From Flavobacteriaceae bacterium (GTDB taxonomy: Bacteria > Bacteroidota > Bacteroidia > Flavobacteriales > Flavobacteriaceae), in assembly GCA_020435965.1 (NCBI GenBank), contig JAGQYS010000008.1, positions 1-45,126 on the forward strand: a stretch of DNA of 45,126 bases. Reading direction: 5' to 3'. A model generated the notes under the pieces. It worked only from the letters and a program-made list of their open reading frames with translations. It did not search any database and was not told the origin of the DNA. Of this stretch, positions 27,544 through 36,526 are shown one piece after another. Position 1 is the stretch's first letter; each line of letters starts with the position of its first letter. The position numbers and the translations under genes are program-made.

Positions 27544-28077
27544 TTAAAATTTCATGAATCGGTAACCATTATTCTGATATTGTAATAAGGCAGTCATTGC
27601 AGACAATGCAAACTTAACATTTGGGTTAACATTGGTTTTGTTTAATCCTCTTGCTCCAGCTGTTTGTCCGCAAATAATAACGTCGACTCCAGCTTCAGTT
27701 AATTGGTTGATAAGTTCAAAATTTGGGTTGTCTACACCAAACTTTTCTTTGTAAGCTTCATTGGTCATCACATCTTGCCAAGCGCCACCATGTATAGTCA
27801 TTGCAACATGTAATTGCTCTGGCTTTAAACCTGCTTTAGCATGCATATTCAAAAAACGAGCTGCTGTATCAATATATTTATTCACAACGCTTTTGTCTTC
27901 TGAAGACTGAGTGACATCAAAAATAATTTTGTGGTTTGCATTCATATCAGTTTTTACATCTGGATTTTCAACAAGAAATGTTTGTCCAAAATCTTTAATG
28001 ATTCCCTGATTTTCTTGAGCAGTTGTTTGTAATGAAATGATTAAACACATTACAAAAGGGAGTACTAGTTTTTTCAT
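27544..28077 (-). CDS. Exported DsrE family protein
   Basis: A 177-residue DsrE/TusD-like protein. The sequence has an N-terminal signal peptide ending in LQTTAQ, then the DsrE pattern: KIIFDVTQSSEDKSVVNKYIDTAARFLNMHAKAGLKP, HVAMTIHGGAWQDVM, and VIICGQTAGARGL with the single conserved cysteine that in DsrE/YchN relatives carries sulfur. Most DsrE proteins are cytosolic sulfur carriers; an exported version is less usual, although many Bacteroidota genomes have it. It is the first gene of the putative three-gene operon leading to the M20 hydrolase and FMN synthase-like enzyme, and is divergent from the helicase gene. The role is unclear. Confidence 0.85.
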   Translation of the reverse strand: MKKLVLPFVMCLIISLQTTAQENQGIIKDFGQTFLVENPDVKTDMNANHKIIFDVTQSSEDKSVVNKYIDTAARFLNMHAKAGLKPEQLHVAMTIHGGAWQDVMTNEAYKEKFGVDNPNFELINQLTEAGVDVIICGQTAGARGLNKTNVNPNVKFALSAMTALLQYQNNGYRFMKF

Positions 28078-28216
28078 AAAATAAAATTTGTTGGCTTAAA
28101 GATATTTAAATTTTGCCAAAGAAGAAGTAGATTTTCAATTGTTTATAATTATTCTATTTATCATTTAGAAAACCGTTAAACATTGGTTAATTTCACACTT
28201 TAAAAATGTTATTAGA

Positions 28217-30550
28217 TTGGAGAAATATTTAAGTCAGTTAAACGATGCGCAATTGGCACCAACTTTACAAAAGGATGGCCCTATGATTGTTATTGCTGGA
28301 GCTGGTTCTGGAAAAACTCGTGTGCTTACGTTTCGTATTGCTTATTTAATGAGTCAAGGCGTAGATCCTTTTAATATTCTTGCACTAACATTTACCAACA
28401 AAGCAGCTCGAGAAATGAAAAGTAGAATTGCTACCATTGTTGGTGATAGTGAAGCTAAGAATTTGTGGATGGGAACGTTTCACTCTGTATTTGCAAAAAT
28501 ATTACGTTTTGAAGCAGAACGTTTGGGTTATCCAAGTAACTTTACTATTTATGACACTCAGGATTCCGATCGTTTGATTGCTTCCATTATTAAGGAAATG
28601 CAGCTTGATAAAGACATCTACAAGTACAAGCAGATACGTTCCAGAATTTCTTCATATAAAAATAGTTTAATAACAGTTAAAGCCTATTTTCAGAATCCTG
28701 AATTGATGGAGGCCGATACTGCTGCCAGACGACCAAAATTAGGCGAGATTTACAAGAATTACGTTGATCGTTGTTTTAAAGCTGGAGCTATGGATTTTGA
28801 TGATTTATTGCTTAAGACCAATGAATTACTCACACGTTTTCCAGATGTACTAGCAAAATATCAAGATAGGTTTAGATATATTTTAGTTGATGAGTATCAA
28901 GATACCAATCACAGTCAGTATTTAATTGTTAGAGCTTTATCAGATCGATTTCAAAACATTTGTGTGGTTGGTGATGATGCGCAAAGTATTTATGCGTTTC
29001 GTGGTGCGAACATCAACAATATTTTGAATTTCCAACGTGATTATGATGAAGTGAAGGTCTTTAGACTAGAACAAAATTATCGTTCTACTAAAAACATTGT
29101 TAATGCTGCCAATTCTATCATCGATAAAAATGAAACCAAACTTGATAAAGTCGTTTGGACTGCCAATGAGGAAGGTTCCAAAATAAAAGTACATCGCTCT
29201 TTAACTGATGGTGATGAAGGTCGCTATGTAGCGAGTACTATTTGGGAAAATAAAATGCAAAATCAACTTAACAATAGTGATTTTGCTGTATTGTATCGTA
29301 CCAATGCACAATCTAGAGCCATTGAAGATGCCCTTAGAAAAAGAGACATCCCATATAGAATTTATGGAGGCTTATCGTTTTACCAACGCAAAGAAATCAA
29401 GGATGTGCTTTCTTATTTACGCTTAATTATAAATCCAAACGATGAAGAAGCCTTAAAACGAATTATTAATTTTCCAGCACGAGGCATTGGCCAAACAACC
29501 ATTGATAAGCTTATCGTTGCAGCCAATGGTTATGATAAATCGATTTTTGAAATTATCCAGAATCTTGATAAAATAGATATAGGCATCAATGCAGGAACCA
29601 AAACCAAACTTGACAATTTTGCAACAATGATTGCTAGTTTTCAGGTGATGAACCAAACAGCTAATGCTTTTGAATTGGCTGAGCATGTTACGAAGGTTTC
29701 TGGTCTTATTAGAGAATTCAACAATGATGGAACTCCTGAAGGAATTGCCAGAATGGAGAATATAGAAGAACTCTTAAATGGGATTAAAGATTTTGTTGAA
29801 AGTCAACGAGAATTGGCTGATGCTACGTCGTCATTGGCCGAATTTCTTGAAGATGTAGCCTTGGCAACAGATTTAGATGCCGATAAAGGTGACGCAAATC
29901 ACGTAGCGTTAATGACCATTCACTTAGCTAAAGGGTTGGAGTTTCCTTATGTATATATTGTTGGTTTGGAAGAAGATTTGTTTCCAAGTGCCATGAGTAT
30001 GAATACAAGAAGTGAATTGGAAGAAGAGCGACGTTTGTTTTATGTAGCTTTAACAAGAGCTGAAAGACAAGCCTATTTAACCTATGCCTTGTCAAGATAT
30101 CGTTGGGGAAAACTGATTGATTCTGAACCAAGCAGATTTATCGAAGAAATAGATGATGAGTATTTGGAGATTCTGACACCACCTGAAGAACAACGAATCA
30201 ATCCAATGTTGAATGCGGATATTTTTGATGATGTGCCACCAAATACTATTAGATACAAACCAGCTAAGCAAAGAACACCAATAAAGAAATCCAAAACAAA
30301 GCCTGAGCCTCAATCCTTCAAAATCAGTACACCGAAAAACCTGAAACCAGTAAAAAACACTAATGGAACATCAAACTTATTTGATAATAAGCTTGTAGTT
30401 GGAAACTTTGTAAAACACTTGCGATTTGGTAAAGGCGAAGTACTTAAAATTGAAGGCAATGGAGCTGATGTAAAAGCGGAAATAAAATTTGAAAATGGAG
30501 GCGTAAAAAAATTATTGCTTCGTTTTGCTAAATTAGAGGTTATTGGGTAA
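28217..30550 (+). CDS. pcrA: UvrD/PcrA-type superfamily 1 DNA helicase
   Basis: A 777-residue SF1A helicase acting in nucleotide-excision and replication-linked repair, moving 3' to 5'. The Q-motif (LNDAQLAPTL), Walker A GAGSGKT (28-34), motif Ia LTFTNKAAREMKSRI, motif II ILVDEYQDTNHSQY, motif III VVGDDAQSIYAFRGA, motif IV LEQNYRST and motif VI YVALTRAERQAYL are all in order. The C terminus has the Tudor-like RNA polymerase-binding segment (VGNFVKHLRFGKGEVLKIEG). The start at 28217 is a TTG codon: the first in-frame stop upstream (TAG at 28166) leaves no ATG, and the next Met lies inside the helicase motif region. mazG follows 47 bases downstream. Confidence 0.95.
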   Translation: MEKYLSQLNDAQLAPTLQKDGPMIVIAGAGSGKTRVLTFRIAYLMSQGVDPFNILALTFTNKAAREMKSRIATIVGDSEAKNLWMGTFHSVFAKILRFEAERLGYPSNFTIYDTQDSDRLIASIIKEMQLDKDIYKYKQIRSRISSYKNSLITVKAYFQNPELMEADTAARRPKLGEIYKNYVDRCFKAGAMDFDDLLLKTNELLTRFPDVLAKYQDRFRYILVDEYQDTNHSQYLIVRALSDRFQNICVVGDDAQSIYAFRGANINNILNFQRDYDEVKVFRLEQNYRSTKNIVNAANSIIDKNETKLDKVVWTANEEGSKIKVHRSLTDGDEGRYVASTIWENKMQNQLNNSDFAVLYRTNAQSRAIEDALRKRDIPYRIYGGLSFYQRKEIKDVLSYLRLIINPNDEEALKRIINFPARGIGQTTIDKLIVAANGYDKSIFEIIQNLDKIDIGINAGTKTKLDNFATMIASFQVMNQTANAFELAEHVTKVSGLIREFNNDGTPEGIARMENIEELLNGIKDFVESQRELADATSSLAEFLEDVALATDLDADKGDANHVALMTIHLAKGLEFPYVYIVGLEEDLFPSAMSMNTRSELEEERRLFYVALTRAERQAYLTYALSRYRWGKLIDSEPSRFIEEIDDEYLEILTPPEEQRINPMLNADIFDDVPPNTIRYKPAKQRTPIKKSKTKPEPQSFKISTPKNLKPVKNTNGTSNLFDNKLVVGNFVKHLRFGKGEVLKIEGNGADVKAEIKFENGGVKKLLLRFAKLEVIG

Positions 30551-30552
30551 AC

Positions 30553-30581
30553 TTTGCTTTTAAACAAAACCTTTAATTTTG
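30553..30581 (+). promoter_or_regulatory. Bacteroidota-type promoter of mazG
   Basis: TTTG at 30553-30556, a 17-nt spacer and TAATTTTG at 30574-30581 match the Bacteroidota consensus. Transcription would start near 30588, about 10 nt before the mazG ATG, so mazG may be transcribed from its own start as well as from the helicase gene. Confidence 0.55.
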
Positions 30582-30597
30582 CTCAAACACTTAGCAC

Positions 30598-31371
30598 ATG
30601 AACCAAAGAGAAACACAACTTAAAGCATTTGACAGATTGTTAACCATCATGGATGAATTGCGTGAGCAATGTCCTTGGGATAAAAAACAAACAATGCAAT
30701 CGCTTCGTCATTTAACCATTGAAGAAACTTACGAACTTGGCGATGCTATCTTGGATAATGATTTACAAGAAGTAAAAAAGGAACTAGGTGATTTGTTGTT
30801 GCACATTGTGTTTTATGCAAAAATTGGTAGCGAAGCCAACGACTTTGATATTGCAGATGTTGCCAATTCTATTTGTGATAAACTTATTGATAGACATCCT
30901 CATATTTATGGTGATGTTAAAGTTGCCAATGAAGAGGAAGTTAAACAAAATTGGGAAAAACTAAAGTTAAAAGAAGGTAAACAGAGTGTATTGGAAGGCG
31001 TTCCAAAAAGTTTACCAGCTTTGGTAAAAGCAAGTAGAATACAAGATAAAGTTGCAGGAGTTGGGTTTGATTGGGAAGCACCAAACCAAGTTTGGGAAAA
31101 AGTAGAGGAGGAGCTTGCTGAATTTAAAGCTGAAGTAGCTAATGCCAATCAAGAACGTATTGAAAGTGAATTTGGAGATGTGCTGTTTTCAATGATTAAT
31201 TATGCTCGATTTTTAAAAATAAATCCTGAAAATGCCTTAGAACGAACAAATAAAAAATTCACAAAACGTTTTCAGTATCTAGAGCAAAAGGCTAAAGAAA
31301 TAAACAAGTCACTAAGTGAAATGACACTTTCTGAGATGGATATTTTTTGGGAGGAAGCAAAAAAATGTTAA
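30598..31371 (+). CDS. mazG: Nucleoside triphosphate pyrophosphohydrolase MazG
   Basis: A 257-residue two-domain MazG, an all-alpha NTP pyrophosphatase that hydrolyses (d)NTPs to (d)NMPs and helps to remove damaged nucleotides and to limit (p)ppGpp effects. Domain 1 has the metal-binding pattern EETYELGDAI with a later KKELGDLLLH; domain 2 has EELAEFKAEV followed by ESEFGDVLFSMINYARF. The start LTIMDELREQCPWDKKQT is characteristic. It follows the helicase gene and is preceded by its own promoter-like sequence; it ends upstream of a structured 3' region with a strong terminator. Confidence 0.95.
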   Translation: MNQRETQLKAFDRLLTIMDELREQCPWDKKQTMQSLRHLTIEETYELGDAILDNDLQEVKKELGDLLLHIVFYAKIGSEANDFDIADVANSICDKLIDRHPHIYGDVKVANEEEVKQNWEKLKLKEGKQSVLEGVPKSLPALVKASRIQDKVAGVGFDWEAPNQVWEKVEEELAEFKAEVANANQERIESEFGDVLFSMINYARFLKINPENALERTNKKFTKRFQYLEQKAKEINKSLSEMTLSEMDIFWEEAKKC

Positions 31372-31477
31372 TTTTCGGTTATTGGTAATCCAAAATTGTA
31401 AGTCTATACGTATATACTATATCTACTAAAAAAAATCTATGAATTTGGGGTTTATAGAATTTTATAACTGCCTAGTA

Positions 31478-31507
31478 CTGGTTTTCGTTAAGCGGTAGAA
31501 AACCCAG
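31478..31507 (+). other. Stem-loop in the 3' region of mazG
   Basis: CTGGTTTTC (31478-31486) pairs with GAAAA-C-CCAG (31498-31507) with one bulged C around an 11-base loop. Together with the terminator 38 bases downstream, this makes a structured 3' segment in an otherwise non-coding gap (31372-31581), the only other content I see there. It could be the 3' UTR of mazG or part of a small RNA. I found no known RNA family. Confidence 0.4.
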
Positions 31508-31544
31508 AAGGTTAAGTAGTTTTATTTAGTTTAGTTAGGAGTCA

Positions 31545-31583
31545 ACATCCTACTTGTTTTTGCAAGTAGGATGTGATTTTTTT
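31545..31583 (+). terminator. Strong rho-independent terminator after mazG
   Basis: A perfect 12-bp stem (ACATCCTACTTG at 31545-31556 with CAAGTAGGATGT at 31563-31574), loop TTTTTG, then GA and seven T residues. It is the strongest terminator in the window and overlaps the stop of the convergent DUF349 gene. Confidence 0.92.
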
Positions 31584-33630
31584 AGTAGTATTGTTTTACT
31601 TTTTTGAGTTTTTCTTCCCAAATTAAAAGATCATTTTTATGACGCTCAATGTTTTGATGCACTTCTTTTACAAGAGGGTTATCATCTTCAACATTTGAGA
31701 AGAATTGCAAGTTATTTTCCAACTGATTGATTTCTCCTTTAAGATCATCTATTTTTTTTCGGATAAAGTTGTGTTCATTATCCAGTGAGCGTTGATCGGT
31801 TGATAAAGTTGTTAATTTACTGTTGTATTTTAACAGTTCAGTTTCCTTTTTGCTAATATCGAGTTGGTTGTATAAATCGTCAATAGCTTTATTGAATTTT
31901 TTATTGATAGAACGCTTGTTGTAAGGTACATGACCAATGGCTTTCCATGCTTCAATGTGCTCTTTGATAAGTTTTAAATTACTCTTCTTATCGTTAGTAA
32001 ATGTAATAGATTTCATACCTTCAATTAAAGCGCTTTTCTTTTCAAAAGCTTCAATTTCTTCTTTATTAGTAGCATTTTTAGATTCATGCAGTTTGTCAAA
32101 ATAAGCATTACAAGCAGATTTAAACTGTTTCCAAATTTTGTCGCTTTCACGTCTTGGCACATGTCCTATTTGTTTCCAATCGCTTTGTATTTTTTTCATT
32201 AATGGTGTTGTGACCGCAAAGTCTGTACTGTCTTTGTTTGCTTCAGCAATTTTTATGAGTTCTAATTTTTTTTGTAGATTTTTGTATTGATCCTTCTTTA
32301 GGCCTTTGTAAAATGCATTCTTTTTTCTGTTGAAAGACCTTACAGATTCCTTAAATTTTGCCCAAGTATTTTCATTGACTTTAATAGGCACTTTTCCAGC
32401 ATTGAAAAACTGATTTCTTAGGTCTTCAACCTTTTTTATTTTCTTTTGCCAAGCAGAATGATTATTTCCTTCATCTACAGTAACTTCGTCTATTTTAGCT
32501 ATAATAGCAAGTTTAACTTCTAGGTTCTTTTCATAAGCTCTGTCAAGTTCTTTGAAATGTTCTTGGCGTTTTTCATGGATTGCTTTGGTAGCTGCACTAA
32601 AACGTTCCCAGATTTCTTCTCGTCGTTCGCGTTCAACAGGGCCTAATTCTTCCTTCCAAATTTTATGCAATGCTTGCAGTTCTCTAAAAGCACGGTTGCT
32701 ATTGTTGTCTTGTGCCAATTCTTCGGCTCGTTCAATAATTTTAAGCTTCTGTTCTAAATTGTGCTTAAAATCTAGGTCACGTAAATCGCGATTTAAATGT
32801 AGAAAATCGTAAAAAATTTCTACATGATGATGGTAGTTGTTCCAAACATTGTTATACTTATCTCTTGGTATTGGCCCTGCGTTTCTCCAACTTTCTTGAA
32901 GTTCTTTAAAATGTTTATAGGTTGTGTTTATGTTTTCTTCAACGTTGATTAGCCCTTTGATTTCTTCAATAATTTCCAATCGTTTAGAGAGATTGGCTTG
33001 TAAAGAGGACTCTAAGTTTTTATAGTACGCTTTTTGTTTTGAGCGATAGGTTTTGTAAACCTCATTGAATTTTGATTTTATTGGATTGCTGAATCTGAAG
33101 TCGATACTGTTTCCACCATCAGCTAAAAACTCTTCTTTCTTTTCTTCTAAAAGTTCACTGAATTTTGCATTGAATTCTGAGCGAATCATATCAACGTGTT
33201 CACGTATAACTTGAATTTTTCGTGTGTTTACCAAAGATTCCAATTCATTAACCAAGTCTTCCATAGACATGGCATGATAATCTTTTTCAGTAAGTTCGTG
33301 ACGCTCAGAATTGTCTGAATCTTCTGCATCTTCAGCGTTTGAAGCATCTATTTCATCGAGTGGGTCGTCAGATTTTTCTGATAATTTAGAATCAGCTTCA
33401 GCATCAGTTTCAACTTCATTTTCAGTTTTGTTTTCTACTTCTTCGGTAGCTTCTGCTTCTGCCTTACCTTCGTTAGCATTTTCAATATTTGCCTCAGCTT
33501 TTGTTTCTTCTTTAATTTCAGCCTCAGTTACTTCTTCGGTTTTAGCTTCATTGGCATCTACATTTTCTGTGTTTGCCTTTATTTCTTCTTGTGTTCCATC
33601 TGCTTCTTGCAGGTTATCTTTCTCAGACAT
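31582..33630 (-). CDS. DUF349 repeat protein with an acidic N-terminal region
   Basis: About 682 residues when started at MSEKDN (33630); three codons upstream there is another ATG at 33639, less likely. The first ~120 residues are very rich in Glu, Ala and Asp (low complexity), and the rest is a series of DUF349 helical repeats, each containing the pattern W...G.(I/V)(P)...... such as ESWRNAGPIPRDKYNNVWNNY, KIWKEELGPVERERREEIWERF and SDWKQIGHVPRRESDKIWKQF. The family is widespread in Bacteroidota and has no established function; I do not assign one. A promoter-like sequence precedes it. Its 3' end abuts the mazG terminator. Confidence 0.87.
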   Translation of the reverse strand: MSEKDNLQEADGTQEEIKANTENVDANEAKTEEVTEAEIKEETKAEANIENANEGKAEAEATEEVENKTENEVETDAEADSKLSEKSDDPLDEIDASNAEDAEDSDNSERHELTEKDYHAMSMEDLVNELESLVNTRKIQVIREHVDMIRSEFNAKFSELLEEKKEEFLADGGNSIDFRFSNPIKSKFNEVYKTYRSKQKAYYKNLESSLQANLSKRLEIIEEIKGLINVEENINTTYKHFKELQESWRNAGPIPRDKYNNVWNNYHHHVEIFYDFLHLNRDLRDLDFKHNLEQKLKIIERAEELAQDNNSNRAFRELQALHKIWKEELGPVERERREEIWERFSAATKAIHEKRQEHFKELDRAYEKNLEVKLAIIAKIDEVTVDEGNNHSAWQKKIKKVEDLRNQFFNAGKVPIKVNENTWAKFKESVRSFNRKKNAFYKGLKKDQYKNLQKKLELIKIAEANKDSTDFAVTTPLMKKIQSDWKQIGHVPRRESDKIWKQFKSACNAYFDKLHESKNATNKEEIEAFEKKSALIEGMKSITFTNDKKSNLKLIKEHIEAWKAIGHVPYNKRSINKKFNKAIDDLYNQLDISKKETELLKYNSKLTTLSTDQRSLDNEHNFIRKKIDDLKGEINQLENNLQFFSNVEDDNPLVKEVHQNIERHKNDLLIWEEKLKKVKQYY

Positions 33631-33670
33631 TTGTTTCAATGTTAAGGTTCAAAAAAAATCTTTCAAGTTT

Positions 33671-33700
33671 TAAATATAACACTAAGCTTATTCAATTCAA
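33671..33700 (-). promoter_or_regulatory. Promoter candidate of the DUF349 gene
   Basis: On the minus strand TTG (33700-33698, in TTTTTG) is followed by 19 nt and TATATTTA (33678-33671), one mismatch from TAnnTTTG. It would start transcription about 34 nt before the ATG at 33630, which favours that start. Confidence 0.45.
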
Positions 33701-33732
33701 AAAGATTCAAGCTTTTTACGAAGAAATGTAGG

Positions 33733-34488
33733 TTAATTCCAGATTTCCCATGCTTTTTCGGCTTGAAACTCTAACATTTTATGTCCATTGCAGATTGTAG
33801 CTCCATTAAGTTTTCCAATGGTTAAAAATTTAGTTTGCTCTGGATTGTAAATCAGATCAAAAAGTAAATGTTGATTTGTGATACCATCATAAGGTATATC
33901 AGGGCATTCGTTGATATTTGGATATGTGCCTAAAGGTGTACAGTTAATGATAATTTGATGGTTTGAAACGATGGTTTCATCTAAATCATCATAAGAAAAT
34001 TCATCTTTTTTTGATTTTTGTCTTGAGACATAGCTATGCTCAATATTTAACTTTTTAAGTGTAAATGCTATAGCTTTAGAAGCGCCTCCTGTACCAAGAA
34101 TTAATGCCTTTTTATGATGCGGTTTTAAGAAGGGTTTTATGGATTTTTGAAACCCATAACAATCTGTATTGTATCCTATGAGTTTTCCTTTTTTTGTAAT
34201 TTTTATAGTGTTTACAGCTCCTATTTTTTTAGCTTTCTTATTTAATTTATCAAGGAAAGGAATAACAGCCTCTTTGTAAGGTATGGTTACATTTAAGCCT
34301 TTAAGATGTTCAGTGTTTTTTATTATTTGAGGAAATACATCAATTGTTTTAAGGTCAAAATTTTCATAGGTATGTAGTAGCCCTTCTGCTTCAAATTTCT
34401 TTTTAAAATAAGCACGAGAGAAGGAGTACTCAATATCTTTTCCTATTAAACCAAACTTATACACGCGTTTTCCTTGTTTTTTGTCCAT
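33733..34488 (-). CDS. aroE: Shikimate dehydrogenase
   Basis: AroE reduces 3-dehydroshikimate to shikimate with NADPH in aromatic amino acid biosynthesis. The 251-residue protein has the substrate motif SFSRAYF (22-28), the catalytic lysine Lys72 in NVTIPYKEAV, the TDCYGF motif and the NADP-binding loop LGTGGASKAI. The ATG at 34488 overlaps the upstream DUF368 gene by 32 bases. A GTG at 34464, giving the start (M)YKFGLIG, overlaps by only 8 bases and matches the usual N terminus of the family better, so the real protein may be 243 residues. It sits in a minus-strand run with the DUF368 genes; no other shikimate gene is near. Confidence 0.93.
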   Translation of the reverse strand: MDKKQGKRVYKFGLIGKDIEYSFSRAYFKKKFEAEGLLHTYENFDLKTIDVFPQIIKNTEHLKGLNVTIPYKEAVIPFLDKLNKKAKKIGAVNTIKITKKGKLIGYNTDCYGFQKSIKPFLKPHHKKALILGTGGASKAIAFTLKKLNIEHSYVSRQKSKKDEFSYDDLDETIVSNHQIIINCTPLGTYPNINECPDIPYDGITNQHLLFDLIYNPEQTKFLTIGKLNGATICNGHKMLEFQAEKAWEIWN

Positions 34489-35476
34489 ACCATTCTAATG
34501 CTAAGACTATTAAGATACCTAAAACCACAAAAGCTATTGCTGTAAATGTTTCGGAGTTAAGTTGTGGCAGAAATCTTTGGTAGTTTTCAATTATTTTTTC
34601 GCCAGTTCTATCTCTTAAGATTTCTCCTGTTTCAGAAAGTTTGTAAATGGTTTTTTTCCAAGGCCAAACGACACCAAGAGAACCAATGATAAAGCCCATT
34701 AAAATTGATAATGTAATGCTTTTATAGTGTTTTAGCACATAATTTAATATGTGTGAAAAAGTAACTAAGCCAGTTACTGAGCCAAGGGTAAAAACAGCTA
34801 ACACTTTAAGCATCCTTACTCGTTCAGGGTTTGAGATAAAATCAAAATTCCATGTAAAAATATCAGCGATAGTATCATATAAAGCGTTAACTGAATCTAC
34901 AAGCAACAGTACATAATTGCCAAGTAAAATTAGAATAAATGAGCCTGAAAAACCAGGAAGTGTCATTCCTGAAACGCTAATAATTCCACAGAAAAAAACA
35001 AACCAAAGATTATCGTTCTGTTTTGCTGGATCTAAAAAACTAATGCCAAGACCAATGCTAATACCAACAATCAATGCTAGTATGGTTTTACTATTCCAAT
35101 CTTTAAAATCTTTATTGATGTAGTAAATGGAACCTATAATCATTCCGAAAAACACACTCCAAACAAAGAGTTCGTAATGTACAATGAGATAATCCAATAG
35201 TTTGGAGACACTGAAATAACTTACAATCATTCCAAAAAAAAGGAGACTCAAAAATCGTCCGTTGATATAACGAAAAAAACTGTTAAAACGACCATTGATT
35301 AATAATTTAAAAGCCTTTCCGTTTACTTTTTGTAAGGAGTAAATGAATTCTTCATAAAAACCAGCTACAAAAGCCACAACACCACCAGACACACCAGGAA
35401 CTTTATTGGCAGCTCCCATTCCTAGACCTTTAATAACTAGGAATAATTTGTCTGAAAATGATCTTGTACTTTGCAT
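34457..35476 (-). CDS. DUF368 family transporter (PopT-like), second of a tandem pair
   Basis: A 339-residue polytopic inner-membrane protein. The N-terminal signature [29 protein letters not shown] is the hallmark of DUF368, and a mirrored [19 protein letters not shown] segment lies in the middle, indicating an internal duplication. About eight to ten membrane segments can be read. DUF368 proteins (PopT) have been shown to be needed for recycling undecaprenyl phosphate across the membrane for cell-wall and surface-polymer synthesis. It directly follows the first copy (no intergenic base) and overlaps aroE. Presumed role: lipid-carrier recycling; the division of work between two copies is not known. 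Confidence 0.9.
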   Translation of the reverse strand: [339 protein letters not shown]

Positions 35477-36493
35477 TTATTTGTTGGCTTTTGAACCTAA
35501 TTTTTCAAGCAAAAAGATAGTTAAAAAACCTATAATCATTAAAAAAACTGCAAACATTAATTGATCTTGAACTACGTATTTGTTCAACTCGGAATAATGC
35601 AAAGGAGAAATGCTTTTTTCTAAAACGGTTTTATAGGATTCAAAATCGTTGGTTTGTAATTGATGCACGGATAAAGTTGTAAATTCAGAGATATTAGAGA
35701 ATGGGACAATTTCACCAGTTCCGTCTATCATCACAGTTATCGTTTTTTTCCATGGCCAAACTTTATTTAAGGAGCCAATAATAAAGCCTGTTAATAAAGC
35801 TAAAGTGAGGTTGTGGTATGTTTTGAACAACCATTTTAGCACATGGCTAAAACTCAATAAACCAACAATAGCTCCACCAACAAAAAGGGCTAGTTTTTTA
35901 AAATCGATGTCATGTATTGCATCACTTAATGTTTTATAAGCACCTAAAATAACAAGTATGAAAGAACCTGAGATTCCTGGTAAAATCATGGCACAAATGG
36001 CTAAGGCACCAGCAAAAAACAAAAAATACGAGCTTTCATTTACAGATGATGCTGGAATTGTGGTAATATAATAAGCAACAACAGCACCAATAATAATTCC
36101 GACGAAGGTTGCTAAATGCCACTTGGTTATTTGTTTGCCAACAAAATAGATACTGGCGATGATGAGACCAAAAAAGAATGACCAAATCAGTATTGGATGA
36201 TTTTCAAGTAAATATTTGGCGAGCCTCATAAAAGAAACAAAACTTATGATGATCCCGCTTAAAAGGGCTAAAATGAAGTTGCCATTTAGTTGTTTCCAAA
36301 AGCCAAAAAAACCATCTTTTCTTAAGGTTGCTAATAAAGACATATTGATACCACTAATGGTATTTATAAGCTCTTCGTAAATACCAGAAATAAAAGCTAT
36401 GGTTCCACCAGAAACACCAGGAACAGCATCTGCAGCTCCCATTGCCATGCCTTTTAATGAGATGATTAGATAATCTATTAAACGTCTTTGCAT
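35477..36493 (-). CDS. DUF368 family transporter (PopT-like), first of a tandem pair
   Basis: A 338-residue membrane protein with the signature [31 protein letters not shown] and the mirrored [21 protein letters not shown] segment. It shares the layout of the following copy ([29 protein letters not shown] is close to the counterpart [28 protein letters not shown]), so the two genes come from a tandem duplication. The likely role is undecaprenyl phosphate (C55-P) translocation, as for the other DUF368 proteins. The genes join end to end (35477/35476), consistent with translational coupling. Confidence 0.9.
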   Translation of the reverse strand: [338 protein letters not shown]

Positions 36494-36526
36494 ACTTGTA
36501 ATTAAGAGGCTTAAAGGTATGGAATT

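Noticed and set aside
33311-33673. Plus-strand serine/alanine-rich frame of 120 codons
   Set aside because: It is the antisense reading of the Glu/Ala-rich region of the DUF349 gene; the low-complexity pattern follows from the codons of the real gene.
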